From positions 62,001 through 126,000 of the forward strand of contig JAUMYN010000001.1 of the NCBI GenBank assembly GCA_030528625.1: a stretch of 64,000 nucleotides of DNA, written 5' to 3'. A program made the position numbers and the translations under genes. The notes beneath the pieces are model-generated. The model saw nothing but the letters and a program-made list of their open reading frames with translations, did no database searches and was not told where the DNA came from. Shown here piece by piece: positions 41,840-50,099 of this stretch. Within the stretch, counting starts at the first letter, position 1. Every line of letters starts with the position of its first letter. Source of the stretch: Candidatus Saccharimonadota bacterium. GTDB taxonomy: Bacteria > Patescibacteriota > Saccharimonadia > Saccharimonadales > Saccharimonadaceae.

Positions 41840-42177
41840 ATGGCAACATCCGGCATGTGCTACCTGCTTCTTACTTGCGCAACTCAACAGGAGGCGCACC
41901 TCATTGCTCGTAGGCTCCTCGAGGAGCGATTGATCATATGCGCCAAATACAGTGAGGCGAAGTCGATGTACTGGTGGCAGGGCGCCATTACGGAGGATGA
42001 AGAGGTTATTGTGATGATGAGGCGTCGGTTGAGCGGGTTACTGAGATAGAGGCAGTCGTAGCCACGCTGCATAGTTATGAGACGTTCGTGCTGACGAAGG
42101 TGGCGATGGAGGTTGTCAATTCGACAGCGCAAGCGTGGGTTAGTGAGGAATTATCGGATCAAGCTAGCGACTCATAA
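41840..42177 (+). pseudogene. cutA: CutA-like protein broken by one frameshift
   Basis: The first frame (41840-42049) gives a CutA N terminus: MATSGMCYLLLTCATQQEAH, an AKYSEAKSMYWWQGAITEDEEVIVMM strand pair, then an unrelated RRRLSGLLR and a stop. The second frame resumes the family from about 42021 to the TAA at 42175: ASVERVTEIEAVVATLHSYETF and AWVSEEL. Adding one A near 42020 restores MMKASVERV, with the Lys expected there. CutA is a small trimeric protein once linked to copper tolerance. A GGGAGGAG site precedes the ATG. Recent mutation and sequencing error are both possible. Confidence 0.75.
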
Positions 42178-42255
42178 GATTCAACCAACCCGTTACGTCA
42201 GGTATGCCAGTGAGGACTCTAGTTGCTCAGACCTGGGCAGGCTCTTTGGTTTTGC

Positions 42256-42822
42256 CTACTTAGTAAACCCTCCCACGACATAAGCTGTCTTAGGGTTTGC
42301 CGACCAGTCGAGTCCATCACATCGCCATCCTGGCGACTCATCAAAACGCTGAGCCTTCGTGCTATATATGCGTAAAACATAAAAATCGCCTCGGCTAGCA
42401 TCGCAGCCCTTTGATCCTGCTGGGTAGCGGAAGTATTCATAGTGGGCATCTCGTGAATTTTCAGGATCAACTATCGTTTTACTGCCAAGGTAGGGCTTGA
42501 GAGACGAGAGAAATTCCGAAGGACATGCATGGGATGATTCCCAGGAATCAGCGTGGCCTGATACCGCGCGACACCTCAAATCTCCCGTTGCTGGGTATTC
42601 TCCGTTTTTTGTCTTGTATACCTCCAGGGCCTTCTGTAGTTGTGTGGCGTCGTTCAGTCTACGGGTTTTAAGTGCATCCCCCTTCATCCAGCTATATGAT
42701 ACGACTACGATTGCTGCGAGTATTGCTATCACTACGATAACTACGATTAACTCGACTATAGTAAAGCCTCTCTCTCTGTGTGTGTGTGTGTGATGTCTCT
42801 CATATAAGCAAGTATAAAGCAT
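42256..42822 (-). CDS. type IV prepilin with a dinucleotide-repeat leader
   Basis: A 188-residue prepilin when read from ATG 42822 (an ATG at 42828 is also in frame). The leader MLYTCLYERHHTHTHRERG is followed by FTIVELIVVIVVIAILAAIV, a canonical pilin helix with Glu5, then a globular domain with several Cys. The His-Thr and Arg-Glu part of the leader is encoded by a (CA)8-(GA)5 tract at 42768-42792. The leader is unusually long. A better-placed promoter (TTGCAG-18-TATACT) points to ATG 42803, which is in another frame and would be in frame with the pilin only after loss of one dinucleotide. Confidence 0.85.
   Translation of the reverse strand: MLYTCLYERHHTHTHRERGFTIVELIVVIVVIAILAAIVVVSYSWMKGDALKTRRLNDATQLQKALEVYKTKNGEYPATGDLRCRAVSGHADSWESSHACPSEFLSSLKPYLGSKTIVDPENSRDAHYEYFRYPAGSKGCDASRGDFYVLRIYSTKAQRFDESPGWRCDGLDWSANPKTAYVVGGFTK
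42768..42792 (-). repeat. (CA)8-(GA)5 microsatellite in the prepilin leader
   Basis: On the plus strand this is (CT)5 at 42768-42777 and (TG)8 at 42777-42792. It is the only such tract seen in the window, it sits between the start codon and the prepilin cleavage site, and its unit is not a multiple of three. Confidence 0.9.
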
Positions 42823-42840
42823 AACCATCTTCCTCTGCAA
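42811..42840 (-). promoter_or_regulatory. promoter pointing to out-of-frame ATG 42803
   Basis: -35 TTGCAG (42840-42835), 18-base spacer, -10 TATACT (42816-42811), seven bases to ATG 42803. An alternative upstream -10, TATAGT (42852-42847), would give a leadered mRNA with GAGGA at 42835-42831 and ATG 42822. Confidence 0.5.
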
Positions 42841-42951
42841 GATAAAACTATAAAAAGAGACATGTATTGGTTGACGCCGCCGAAACCATAAGCTATACTA
42901 GGATCACTGATTAGAACAGGGCATAACATAAAACAGGAAAGAGGGGATTAT

Positions 42952-45834
42952 ATGAGGAGGGGATTAACCATTAAGCGGCGCACTGGGCTATTGTGCAGCG
43001 CCTTGATTGTGGCAGCTGTTGCAGCGATGCCACTACTGCTCCAGCAGTCGCCGCGGGCGCGGGCTGATGCTATCAATGCGACGGATTTCGTCATTACCAT
43101 TGACACTACCAAAACACAGAACGGAAGCGGTACTGACCGGGAGTTCAAGATACCGATTGTTGGCGGCACTCGTCCCTATAACTACACAGTAGACTGTAAT
43201 AATGACGGTGTGCTTGAGGCGACTGGTCAGACTGGCAATTATACCTGTTCGTATGCTGCTCCAGGCATATACAAGGTTCGCATCGGCGGCGAATTTCCGC
43301 GGTTTCGTTTTAATATAGCTAAGGAAGAACTGAAGCTTGTCTCGGTTGACCAGTGGGGCACCATGCAGTGGGAGAGATTATCAGATGGTTTCCGCGGCGC
43401 CAAGAACATGGACCTGCTGGCAACCGATGTACCCGACCTCACGCGAGCAACTTCGCTGAATGGACTATTCTTTGATGCGGAGTCCCTGAAGGGCGAGGGT
43501 GCCAACTGGAACTGGAATACCGCAACCATTACCGACATGGGCAGCGTGTTTGGCGGCGCAAAACTGTTCAACCAGCCGCTGCCATGGAATACTTCAAACG
43601 TCACAACCATGTCGTTTATCTTTAGTCGAGCCAGCGCCTTCAACCAGCCGCTCAATCACTGGGATGTCTCAAAAGTGCAAAACGGTCTTGCTATGTTCCA
43701 ACTAGCAACGTCGTTCAACCAGCCACTCACCAACTGGCAGACAGGGGCGATGACCGATGTTAGGTCGATGTTCCAAAATGCCCGTGCCTTCAACCAGCCG
43801 CTTGATAGTTGGAATATGTCGAATGTCACCAATATGGCAAACATGTTCCAGACTGCCCGTGCCTTCAACCAGCCGCTGAATAGTTGGCAGGTGGGTAAGG
43901 TGACTAATATGGCCGATATGTTCCAGGGTGCTGATTCCTTCAACCAGCCGCTTGATAGCTGGGACGTGTCAAAGGTGACCAATATGAGCAGGATGTTCTC
44001 CCAGGCGGCCGCTTTTAAGCAGTCGCTGGCGGCCTGGGATGTCAGTCGGGTCACCGCTGCCACTGACATGCTCGACAATACCAAATTGTCTGTGGCGAGC
44101 TACGACGCTACGTTGATCGCCTGGAATGCTAGGCCGCTTCAGAAAAATGTGGCATTTGGCGCGCGGTCGTTGAAGTATTGTGCGGCCACTGCTGCCCGCG
44201 CTAACATGACAAGTCCGACTGGCTACGAATGGACGATCAGCGGCGATACCAGACAATGCCCAACATTTACGCTGACTTTTGATACGCAGCAAGGTACGCC
44301 TGTTCCGCCAATGCAGCAAGTAGAGCAGGGCGCTTTGGCGACCAAGCCGTCAGACCCAAGTCGGCCGGGCTTCCGCTTCGGCGGGTGGTATACCGGGCTT
44401 GATTATGCTGAAGAGTGGGATTTTGCAGTCAATACTATGCCGGCACAGGCGACGACACTGTATGCTCGGTGGATTGATGCACAGGCTCCAGCGGCGCCGG
44501 CTGCTGCACCGGATTTGGTTGACAGCGACGATAGCGGCGACAGCAACACTGATAATGTGACCAATCTCCGGCGTCCGTCATTCACGCTGCACTGTAGCGA
44601 GGCGGGCAGTAGAGTATTATTGTATGTAGACGGCACGCATGTCGGTGAAGCTATTTGTCCAACGATCGGCGACGTTACTGCTGCGCCAACGGTCGATTTG
44701 AGCGAGGGCGCGCGAGCTATCACCTACACCGAAGCTGATGCCACGGGCAATGAGTCGCCGCACTCTCCTTCCTTGACTATCACGGTTGATGCCACGCCGC
44801 CTACCCCAGTCATCACTCTCGACAACATTGCTGGTGATAATGTTATCAATAATACGGAGGCTGGAAATCCTCAGGTTGTATCGGGTACGGTGACCGGAGG
44901 TCGTCAGGGTGATCCGATAACGGTGACGGTGAACGGCGTGTCGCATAATGCACAGCTAGGGGCTGACGGAAGTTTCAGGGTTGTTGTTCCTGGTAGTGAT
45001 CTCGTTAATAATGCCAGCCTTCAGGTCATTGCTAAGGTTGTTGCTTATGACGTTGCTGGTAATAGTCGTGAGGCTCAGACTGTACGAGCGTATACTCTCG
45101 AGACCGGCACTATCCCTGCGCCAGCCACGCCGGTACTGCCAGCCAGCTCAGATAGCGGTAGTAATAATTCTGATGGCATCACCAACGATGCCACTCCAGC
45201 CGTAACACTGCAATGTCCAGCGGCAGGCAGCAAGCTCTATCTCTTTGTTGACTCGCATCAAATTCAGACGCTCAACTGTGCGTCTACCGATCCAATTGAG
45301 GTGGTTCTGCCAGCACTAGGTGATGGCGTCCATACCGTTGCTTATCGCTACGAAACGCCAGCTGGTAATCTTTCCACCGGCTCGTCATCCCTGTCTATTA
45401 CTGTCGACACGGGAGCGCCGATTGGTACGGCAGTTGATACGGTAGCAGCTACTCCATCGCCAGAGTTGAGCGGTACTGTAGACGATGCGGGCGCGCAGAT
45501 CATGATAGCCATTGAGGGGCGTCAGTTCGCGGCTCGCAATAATGGCAATGGCACATGGACCCTACCTCATGGCGTGCTCGTTCCTGCCTTGGCAGTTGGT
45601 ATTCATCCGTTTGAGGCGTCATTTACTGATATTGCAGGAAATGTGTCGACGGTGCGCGCGGTGCTTACCATAAAAGCTGCCCCAACAGGTACTGAGCAGC
45701 CGGCTGCTCCAGCAACACCTAATGCACCACAGCGGTTGAGCGATACTGGCGGCAATCTCTGGACGGCAGTGCTCGCGGTGTTGGGCTGTCTGGTTGGCGG
45801 CTCAGTGCTGCTCGTACGCGCTAAACGCGCTTAG
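42952..45834 (+). CDS. BspA/DUF285-type surface protein with sorting signal
   Basis: A 960-residue exported protein. Signal peptide with RR (about 1-40); a PKD-like start (GGTRPYNYTVDCNNDG); seven DUF285 leucine-rich-type repeats of 24-25 residues (about 206-380), each beginning FNQPL; an InlB-type repeat (about 440-505, PGFRFGGWYTG to TLYARW); then Ig-like domains (about 510-920) with TVDTGAPIG-type linkers. The C terminus LSDTGGN, a hydrophobic helix and RAKRA tail resemble an LPxTG anchor. DUF285 proteins are adhesins in oral and mucosal bacteria and mycoplasmas. ATG 42952 has GAGGGG upstream. Confidence 0.9.
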   Translation: MRRGLTIKRRTGLLCSALIVAAVAAMPLLLQQSPRARADAINATDFVITIDTTKTQNGSGTDREFKIPIVGGTRPYNYTVDCNNDGVLEATGQTGNYTCSYAAPGIYKVRIGGEFPRFRFNIAKEELKLVSVDQWGTMQWERLSDGFRGAKNMDLLATDVPDLTRATSLNGLFFDAESLKGEGANWNWNTATITDMGSVFGGAKLFNQPLPWNTSNVTTMSFIFSRASAFNQPLNHWDVSKVQNGLAMFQLATSFNQPLTNWQTGAMTDVRSMFQNARAFNQPLDSWNMSNVTNMANMFQTARAFNQPLNSWQVGKVTNMADMFQGADSFNQPLDSWDVSKVTNMSRMFSQAAAFKQSLAAWDVSRVTAATDMLDNTKLSVASYDATLIAWNARPLQKNVAFGARSLKYCAATAARANMTSPTGYEWTISGDTRQCPTFTLTFDTQQGTPVPPMQQVEQGALATKPSDPSRPGFRFGGWYTGLDYAEEWDFAVNTMPAQATTLYARWIDAQAPAAPAAAPDLVDSDDSGDSNTDNVTNLRRPSFTLHCSEAGSRVLLYVDGTHVGEAICPTIGDVTAAPTVDLSEGARAITYTEADATGNESPHSPSLTITVDATPPTPVITLDNIAGDNVINNTEAGNPQVVSGTVTGGRQGDPITVTVNGVSHNAQLGADGSFRVVVPGSDLVNNASLQVIAKVVAYDVAGNSREAQTVRAYTLETGTIPAPATPVLPASSDSGSNNSDGITNDATPAVTLQCPAAGSKLYLFVDSHQIQTLNCASTDPIEVVLPALGDGVHTVAYRYETPAGNLSTGSSSLSITVDTGAPIGTAVDTVAATPSPELSGTVDDAGAQIMIAIEGRQFAARNNGNGTWTLPHGVLVPALAVGIHPFEASFTDIAGNVSTVRAVLTIKAAPTGTEQPAAPATPNAPQRLSDTGGNLWTAVLAVLGCLVGGSVLLVRAKRA
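43567..44088 (+). repeat. seven tandem 72/75-bp DUF285 repeats
   Basis: Units start at TTC codons at 43567, 43639, 43714, 43789, 43864, 43939 and 44014, spaced 72 or 75 bases apart. Each opens with TTCAACCAGCC or a close variant. The last unit is degenerate (FKQSL). The array is inside the surface protein gene and could change copy number by recombination. Confidence 0.9.
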
Positions 45835-45848
45835 CTATCAGCGGTAGA

Positions 45849-45871
45849 GGCGGACATGGCAACAGTCCGCC
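45849..45871 (+). promoter_or_regulatory. stem-loop just upstream of the metG promoter
   Basis: GGCGGAC (45849-45855) pairs with GTCCGCC (45865-45871) over a nine-base loop. It lies between the surface-protein stop and the metG -10, with no T run, and could end one transcript or affect the other. Confidence 0.4.
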
Positions 45872-45879
45872 AAAACTGC

Positions 45880-45885
45880 TATAAT
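45880..45885 (+). promoter_or_regulatory. extended -10 of metG (leaderless)
   Basis: TGC-TATAAT ends six bases before ATG 45892. Confidence 0.65.
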
Positions 45886-45891
45886 TATCCT

Positions 45892-47400
45892 ATGACCAAA
45901 CAACACGCCTATATTACGACTGCTATTCCTTATGTCAACGGTTTGCCGCATATTGGCCACGCGCTAGACTATATGTTGGCGGACGTGTGGGCGCGCTATA
46001 CGCGTCAGCAGGGCAAGGAGGTGCGGTTTCAGACGGGCGTTGATGAGCACGGCAATAAGATTGCGGCCAAGGCGGCTGAAAACAATCTGACGCCGCAAGC
46101 CTATGTTGATCAAATGCATGGTAACTTCAAGCAGCTGATCAGCGAGCTGAATATTTCGGCGACGGACTTTATTCGCACCACGGACATACACCACAAAGCG
46201 GCGGTGCAATACATTTGGCAGAAGCTGGCGGCGGCTGGGCTAATCTACAAGGGAAGCTATGAAGGCTGGTATTGTCAGGGGTGCGAGAACTTTGTGACTG
46301 ACAAAGAAGCTGCGGAAAATAACGGCATTTGTCAGGATCACCAAACACCGTACCAGCGCCTGAGCGAAGAGAATTATTATTTCAAAGCCAGTGCTTTTTC
46401 GGAACAAATCCGCCAAGCTATCGAGTCAAATAAACTCAAAATCGTGCCAGAGTTCCGCAAAAAAGAGTTCCTAGAGCTCATCAAGGACGGCCTGCAGGAT
46501 GTGTCGGTGTCGCGACCGCGGAAAAACCTTAGCTGGGGCGTGCCAGTGCCAGGTGACGACACGCAGGTGATGTATGTTTGGCTGGATGCGCTGAGTAATT
46601 ACCTCACGGTCATCGGCTACCCTGACCGCGCTGAGGAATGGCAAAGCTATTGGCCGGCGAATATTCAGGTGATCGGTAAGGATATTTTGCGCTTTCATGC
46701 TGGCATTTGGCCGGCCATGCTGCTGGCGCTTGATGTGCCATTGCCTAAAGTGCTGTTGGTGCATGGCTTTGTGAATGTTGGCGGCATGAAGATGTCAAAG
46801 AGCCTCGGCAACGGCGTTGGTCCGGTGGATATTGTGCCGCATTACGGCGTTGACGCCTTTCGGTATTATTTCCTGCGCCATGTGCCAACGCAGGACGACG
46901 GCGATTTCACTTGGGAAAAATTTGAAGCGGCCTATAACGGCGAACTAGGCAATGACTTAGGCAATCTGGTGCAGCGCGTGGCAAAAATGGTGCAGAGTTA
47001 TCAGGCGGGCGTTATCGGCGATGCGCCGCAGGCCGAGCATGACATGGGGCCCTACCGGCAGGACATGGAGGCATTGGAGTTTGACAAGGCGCTGGATGAA
47101 ATCTGGACGATCGTTCGGTCGCTTAACCAATATATTGAGCGCGTCAAACCATGGCAGGTGGCCAAAAACCGCGCCACTGACCCAGAGGCTGAAGCGCACC
47201 TGGGTGAAATCCTGGCGAAGTCGTGCGGCACGCTATTGCAGGTGGCGGATATGTTGGCGCCATTTCTGCCGGATACGGCAGCTGAAATACAACGACTATT
47301 TGCCAGTGGTGTGATTCCGGCCGATATCACGCCGCTCTTCCCGCGGCTATATCTCCATACGCCAGACCCTCGTGCGCCGCAAAGCCCACAAGGAGCGTAA
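45892..47400 (+). CDS. metG: methionyl-tRNA synthetase
   Basis: A 502-residue class I synthetase. HIGH motif in VNGLPHIGHALDYM, zinc-knuckle region GWYCQGCENFV, KMSKS motif in GGMKMSKSLGNG, then the alpha-helical anticodon-binding domain (NQYIERVKPWQVAK). It lacks the C-terminal EMAP/Trbp-like tRNA-binding domain, like many short MetRS. tatD follows after three bases. Confidence 0.96.
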   Translation: MTKQHAYITTAIPYVNGLPHIGHALDYMLADVWARYTRQQGKEVRFQTGVDEHGNKIAAKAAENNLTPQAYVDQMHGNFKQLISELNISATDFIRTTDIHHKAAVQYIWQKLAAAGLIYKGSYEGWYCQGCENFVTDKEAAENNGICQDHQTPYQRLSEENYYFKASAFSEQIRQAIESNKLKIVPEFRKKEFLELIKDGLQDVSVSRPRKNLSWGVPVPGDDTQVMYVWLDALSNYLTVIGYPDRAEEWQSYWPANIQVIGKDILRFHAGIWPAMLLALDVPLPKVLLVHGFVNVGGMKMSKSLGNGVGPVDIVPHYGVDAFRYYFLRHVPTQDDGDFTWEKFEAAYNGELGNDLGNLVQRVAKMVQSYQAGVIGDAPQAEHDMGPYRQDMEALEFDKALDEIWTIVRSLNQYIERVKPWQVAKNRATDPEAEAHLGEILAKSCGTLLQVADMLAPFLPDTAAEIQRLFASGVIPADITPLFPRLYLHTPDPRAPQSPQGA

Positions 47401-47403
47401 ATA

Positions 47404-48168
47404 ATGGAGGCGTTGCAGCTGATTGACAGCCATTGCCATCTGCATGATAGCGAATTTTACCCTGATGGTCGCGAAGAGATCTATCAGCGCGCCGTACAGC
47501 GGGGTATCGGCATGATTGTGGTTGGCACTGATGAGCGTAGCTCTGCTGAGGCGGTGGCGTTTGCTGAGGCGCACGAGCAGGTTTGGGCGGCTGTCGGCGT
47601 GCATCCGCATGACGCCAAGGACGGCTGGTCGCAGATTGAGGTGTTACTAAAGGCGGGTAGTCAGAAGATTGTCGCGGTTGGCGAGATTGGGCTGGACTAC
47701 CACTACAATAACAGCCCGCGCGAGGTGCAGATTCAGGCACTCGAAGCGCAAATTCAGCTGGCACTTGATCATAATCTGCCGATTAGTTTTCATGTGCGCG
47801 ATGCGTTTGATGATTTTTGGCCGGTGTTCGACAATTTTCACGGCGTGCGTGGCGTGCTGCATAGTTTTACCGACACCCAGGCGAACTTGGACAGGGGCTT
47901 TGAACGCGGGTTATATGTCGGGCTGAACGGGATTAGCACTTTTACGCGCGACACTGACCAGCAAATATTGTATCGTGCCGTTCCATTGGAGCGACTACTG
48001 CTGGAAACGGACGCGCCGTTCTTGACACCTCGGCCATTTCGTGGTAAGATGAACGAGCCAGGGTATGTGAGACTGGTGGCTGAGTACTGGGCGCGCGAGC
48101 GAGGCGTGCCAATTGAGCAATTATGCCAGCAGGCACTTGCCAATACCCGCCAATTATTTGGTATATAA
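47404..48168 (+). CDS. tatD: TatD-family metal-dependent hydrolase
   Basis: A 254-residue TIM-barrel amidohydrolase. Metal ligands: LIDSHCHLHD, GEIGLDYHY, ISFHVRDAFDDF, LHSFTDT and LLLETDAPFL. TatD proteins are 3'-5' exonucleases or deoxyribonucleases in repair. An AGGAG site in the end of metG precedes ATG 47404, and the metG-tatD order is common in bacteria. Confidence 0.95.
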   Translation: MEALQLIDSHCHLHDSEFYPDGREEIYQRAVQRGIGMIVVGTDERSSAEAVAFAEAHEQVWAAVGVHPHDAKDGWSQIEVLLKAGSQKIVAVGEIGLDYHYNNSPREVQIQALEAQIQLALDHNLPISFHVRDAFDDFWPVFDNFHGVRGVLHSFTDTQANLDRGFERGLYVGLNGISTFTRDTDQQILYRAVPLERLLLETDAPFLTPRPFRGKMNEPGYVRLVAEYWARERGVPIEQLCQQALANTRQLFGI

Positions 48169-48179
48169 GTGGAGTTATT

Positions 48180-48470
48180 ATGCCAGAGCAGTATACGAAG
48201 AACCCAGAGGTGATTTCCAAGGCGTTGCAAGACGCTTTTGCTGCGTATGTTGAGAAAAATGATGCGCCAGTGTCGCCATCTGAACAGTCGACTCGTGACC
48301 CGCGAGTTGGTAATGCTGCGGCACCGCTTATCACGACGACGATGAATGAAAAGATGACAATACCAGAAAAGCCGATCAACAAGTCGGTGGATTATGTGAA
48401 ACAAGCAGCGAAGCTGCTGAAGACCTTCCGCGCCGAACATCATAATGACACGGCTGGTCGTCGGAGTTAG
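48180..48470 (+). CDS. hypothetical small protein
   Basis: A 96-residue soluble protein of unknown function. It has a helical start (NPEVISKALQDAFAAYVEKN), a flexible middle, and a basic helical end (KSVDYVKQAAKLLKTFRAEHH). It follows tatD by 11 bases with a TGGAG site and precedes another hypothetical by three bases, so it belongs to the same operon. No motif was recognised. Confidence 0.65.
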   Translation: MPEQYTKNPEVISKALQDAFAAYVEKNDAPVSPSEQSTRDPRVGNAAAPLITTTMNEKMTIPEKPINKSVDYVKQAAKLLKTFRAEHHNDTAGRRS

Positions 48471-48473
48471 CTG

Positions 48474-48908
48474 ATGGCGGGTATCCTGAAAAAAGCTGCG
48501 CGACTGGTGTTTGCTGATGATGCGTCGCCACTGCTGAAACTGCGCCGCAAAGATCGACCACTGAAACAACTCACTGAGCGAGAGCTGATTCAGCTGGAGA
48601 GTCAGATTGGAGCGACTATTTTCGGTGAGCTACCGAGTCATGTGACGCGACGTGAGTTTTTTAATCTTGATGAGGACACTTGGATGTGGCATGAGGAGAT
48701 TACTCATCCTGATGGTCGAGTTGAGGAGTTGACGACGCGCTACGAGGTGCAAGAGCGAGGGATCTTAAAGATTCAGCCGAACTATCAGTATAGCTACCTC
48801 GATGGTGTGGAGCTGCAAAACTTCGTGTTGGCAGTGAAAGAATATTATGAACGCGTGGCGCGGCAAGTGTATGGTCGTGATCCGCGCACGGGGCAGCGTG
48901 ATAGCTAG
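48474..48908 (+). CDS. hypothetical protein
   Basis: A 144-residue soluble protein of unknown function. A basic N terminus (AGILKKAARLVF) leads to RPLKQLTERELIQLESQIGATIFG, then an Asp/Trp-rich strand region (NLDEDTWMWHEEITHPDGR) and LQNFVLAVKEYYERVARQVYG. The WMWHEE and YEVQERGILKIQPN stretch suggests a beta-sheet core. It ends the metG-tatD operon. Confidence 0.7.
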   Translation: MAGILKKAARLVFADDASPLLKLRRKDRPLKQLTERELIQLESQIGATIFGELPSHVTRREFFNLDEDTWMWHEEITHPDGRVEELTTRYEVQERGILKIQPNYQYSYLDGVELQNFVLAVKEYYERVARQVYGRDPRTGQRDS

Positions 48909-48932
48909 TCGCTGTGCTGGCGTGGCTGATGG

Positions 48933-48938
48933 TATAAT
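48933..48938 (+). promoter_or_regulatory. extended -10 of the iscS-like gene (leaderless GTG)
   Basis: TGG-TATAAT ends six bases before GTG 48945. Confidence 0.65.
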
Positions 48939-48944
48939 AAAACA

Positions 48945-50099
48945 GTGACAGACGATATAATCTATCTTGACCACGCGGCTGCGACGCCGATGGATTCGTT
49001 GGTGCTAGCGGCCATGCAACCGTATTTTTCAGAGCAGTTTTTTAATCCATCCAGCCCCTATGCTGCCGCAGTGGGGGTGAAGCGAGCCTATGCTGACGCT
49101 AAGGCGCGTATTGCGCGGGTGCTGGGCGTCGGCGCGGATGAGTTAGTGATGACGGCCGGCGCAACTGAGTCGGTGAACTTGGCGCTGACGGCTGCCGGTG
49201 ATGGCCGTTGTGCGGTGAGTGCGATTGAGCATGCCTCTGTGATTGCGGCGGCGGGTCGTGGTGGCGAGCCGGTGATCATTCCTGCTGACAAAAAGGGGCG
49301 CGTAACACCTGAGGCAGTGCGGGCGGCGCTAACACCAGAAGTGAGTGTGGTATCGGTGGCGTTGGTGAATCATGAGCTTGGCACGGTACAGGCGATTGAT
49401 GATATTGTGCGAGTGGTTGAGGCGGAGCGCCAACGTCGCCGTGAGGCCAGTGAAGCACTGCCTCTTTATGTGTATACTGATGCGTCGCAGGCAGCAGCGC
49501 TGCTTGATGTGAAGGTGAAGCGACTCGGCGTTGATCTATTGACATTGAGCGCCGCGAAGGTATACGGCCCAAAGCAGGTTGGCTTATTATGGGTGCGTCC
49601 AGGCGTGCGGCTGTCGGCGACGGTGGTTGGCGGCGGCCAAGAGGGAGGCCTTAGGAGTGGTACGGAAAATGTGGCGGGCGTGATTGGCTTTGCGACTGCG
49701 CTGGAATTAGCGGCGCAGCGGCGATCTGGTGAAGTGAGACGACTGCGTGTATTGCGTGATCGGCTGCGTGATCGGTTGGCGGCGGCACTACCCGACATGA
49801 TAGTGAATGGCGACCAGAAAAAAGGCCTAGTAAGTATACTGAATGTGGCCTTTCCGGGTGTTGACGCTGAGCGGCTGGTATTTTGGCTGGAGGCCCGCGG
49901 TGTGATGGTGGCGACGGGCAGTGCCTGTGCGGCCAATGCTGGGCTGCGGTCATCGGTATTGACGGCGATTGGCCTGGAGACAGCGGCGATTGACGGTAGT
50001 CTGCGAATGAGTCTCGGGCGTTTAAGTACCGAGGCAAATATAGACCGGGCGGCGGAACTGATTATTCAGGCGGTGCGAGTGGAACAGGAGCGACGATGA
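48945..50099 (+). CDS. iscS: cysteine desulfurase (IscS/NifS family)
   Basis: A 384-residue PLP enzyme removing sulfur from cysteine. Motifs: IYLDHAAATPMD, AGATESVNLAL, the PLP Lys in TLSAAKVYGPKQVG, GGQEGGLRSGTENV and the sulfur-accepting Cys in VATGSACAANAG. The residue before the PLP Lys is Ala, where IscS and NifS have His. With mnmA two genes downstream it most likely supplies sulfur for 2-thiouridine in tRNA; no Fe-S scaffold gene is nearby. GTG start fixed by the -10 spacing. The stop overlaps the next ATG by four bases. Confidence 0.92.
   Translation: MTDDIIYLDHAAATPMDSLVLAAMQPYFSEQFFNPSSPYAAAVGVKRAYADAKARIARVLGVGADELVMTAGATESVNLALTAAGDGRCAVSAIEHASVIAAAGRGGEPVIIPADKKGRVTPEAVRAALTPEVSVVSVALVNHELGTVQAIDDIVRVVEAERQRRREASEALPLYVYTDASQAAALLDVKVKRLGVDLLTLSAAKVYGPKQVGLLWVRPGVRLSATVVGGGQEGGLRSGTENVAGVIGFATALELAAQRRSGEVRRLRVLRDRLRDRLAAALPDMIVNGDQKKGLVSILNVAFPGVDAERLVFWLEARGVMVATGSACAANAGLRSSVLTAIGLETAAIDGSLRMSLGRLSTEANIDRAAELIIQAVRVEQERR

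Noticed and set aside
43567-44088. Regular repeats about 75 bases apart, resembling a CRISPR array
   Set aside because: The units are fully coding, have no separate spacer class and translate to DUF285 repeats. No cas gene is in the window.
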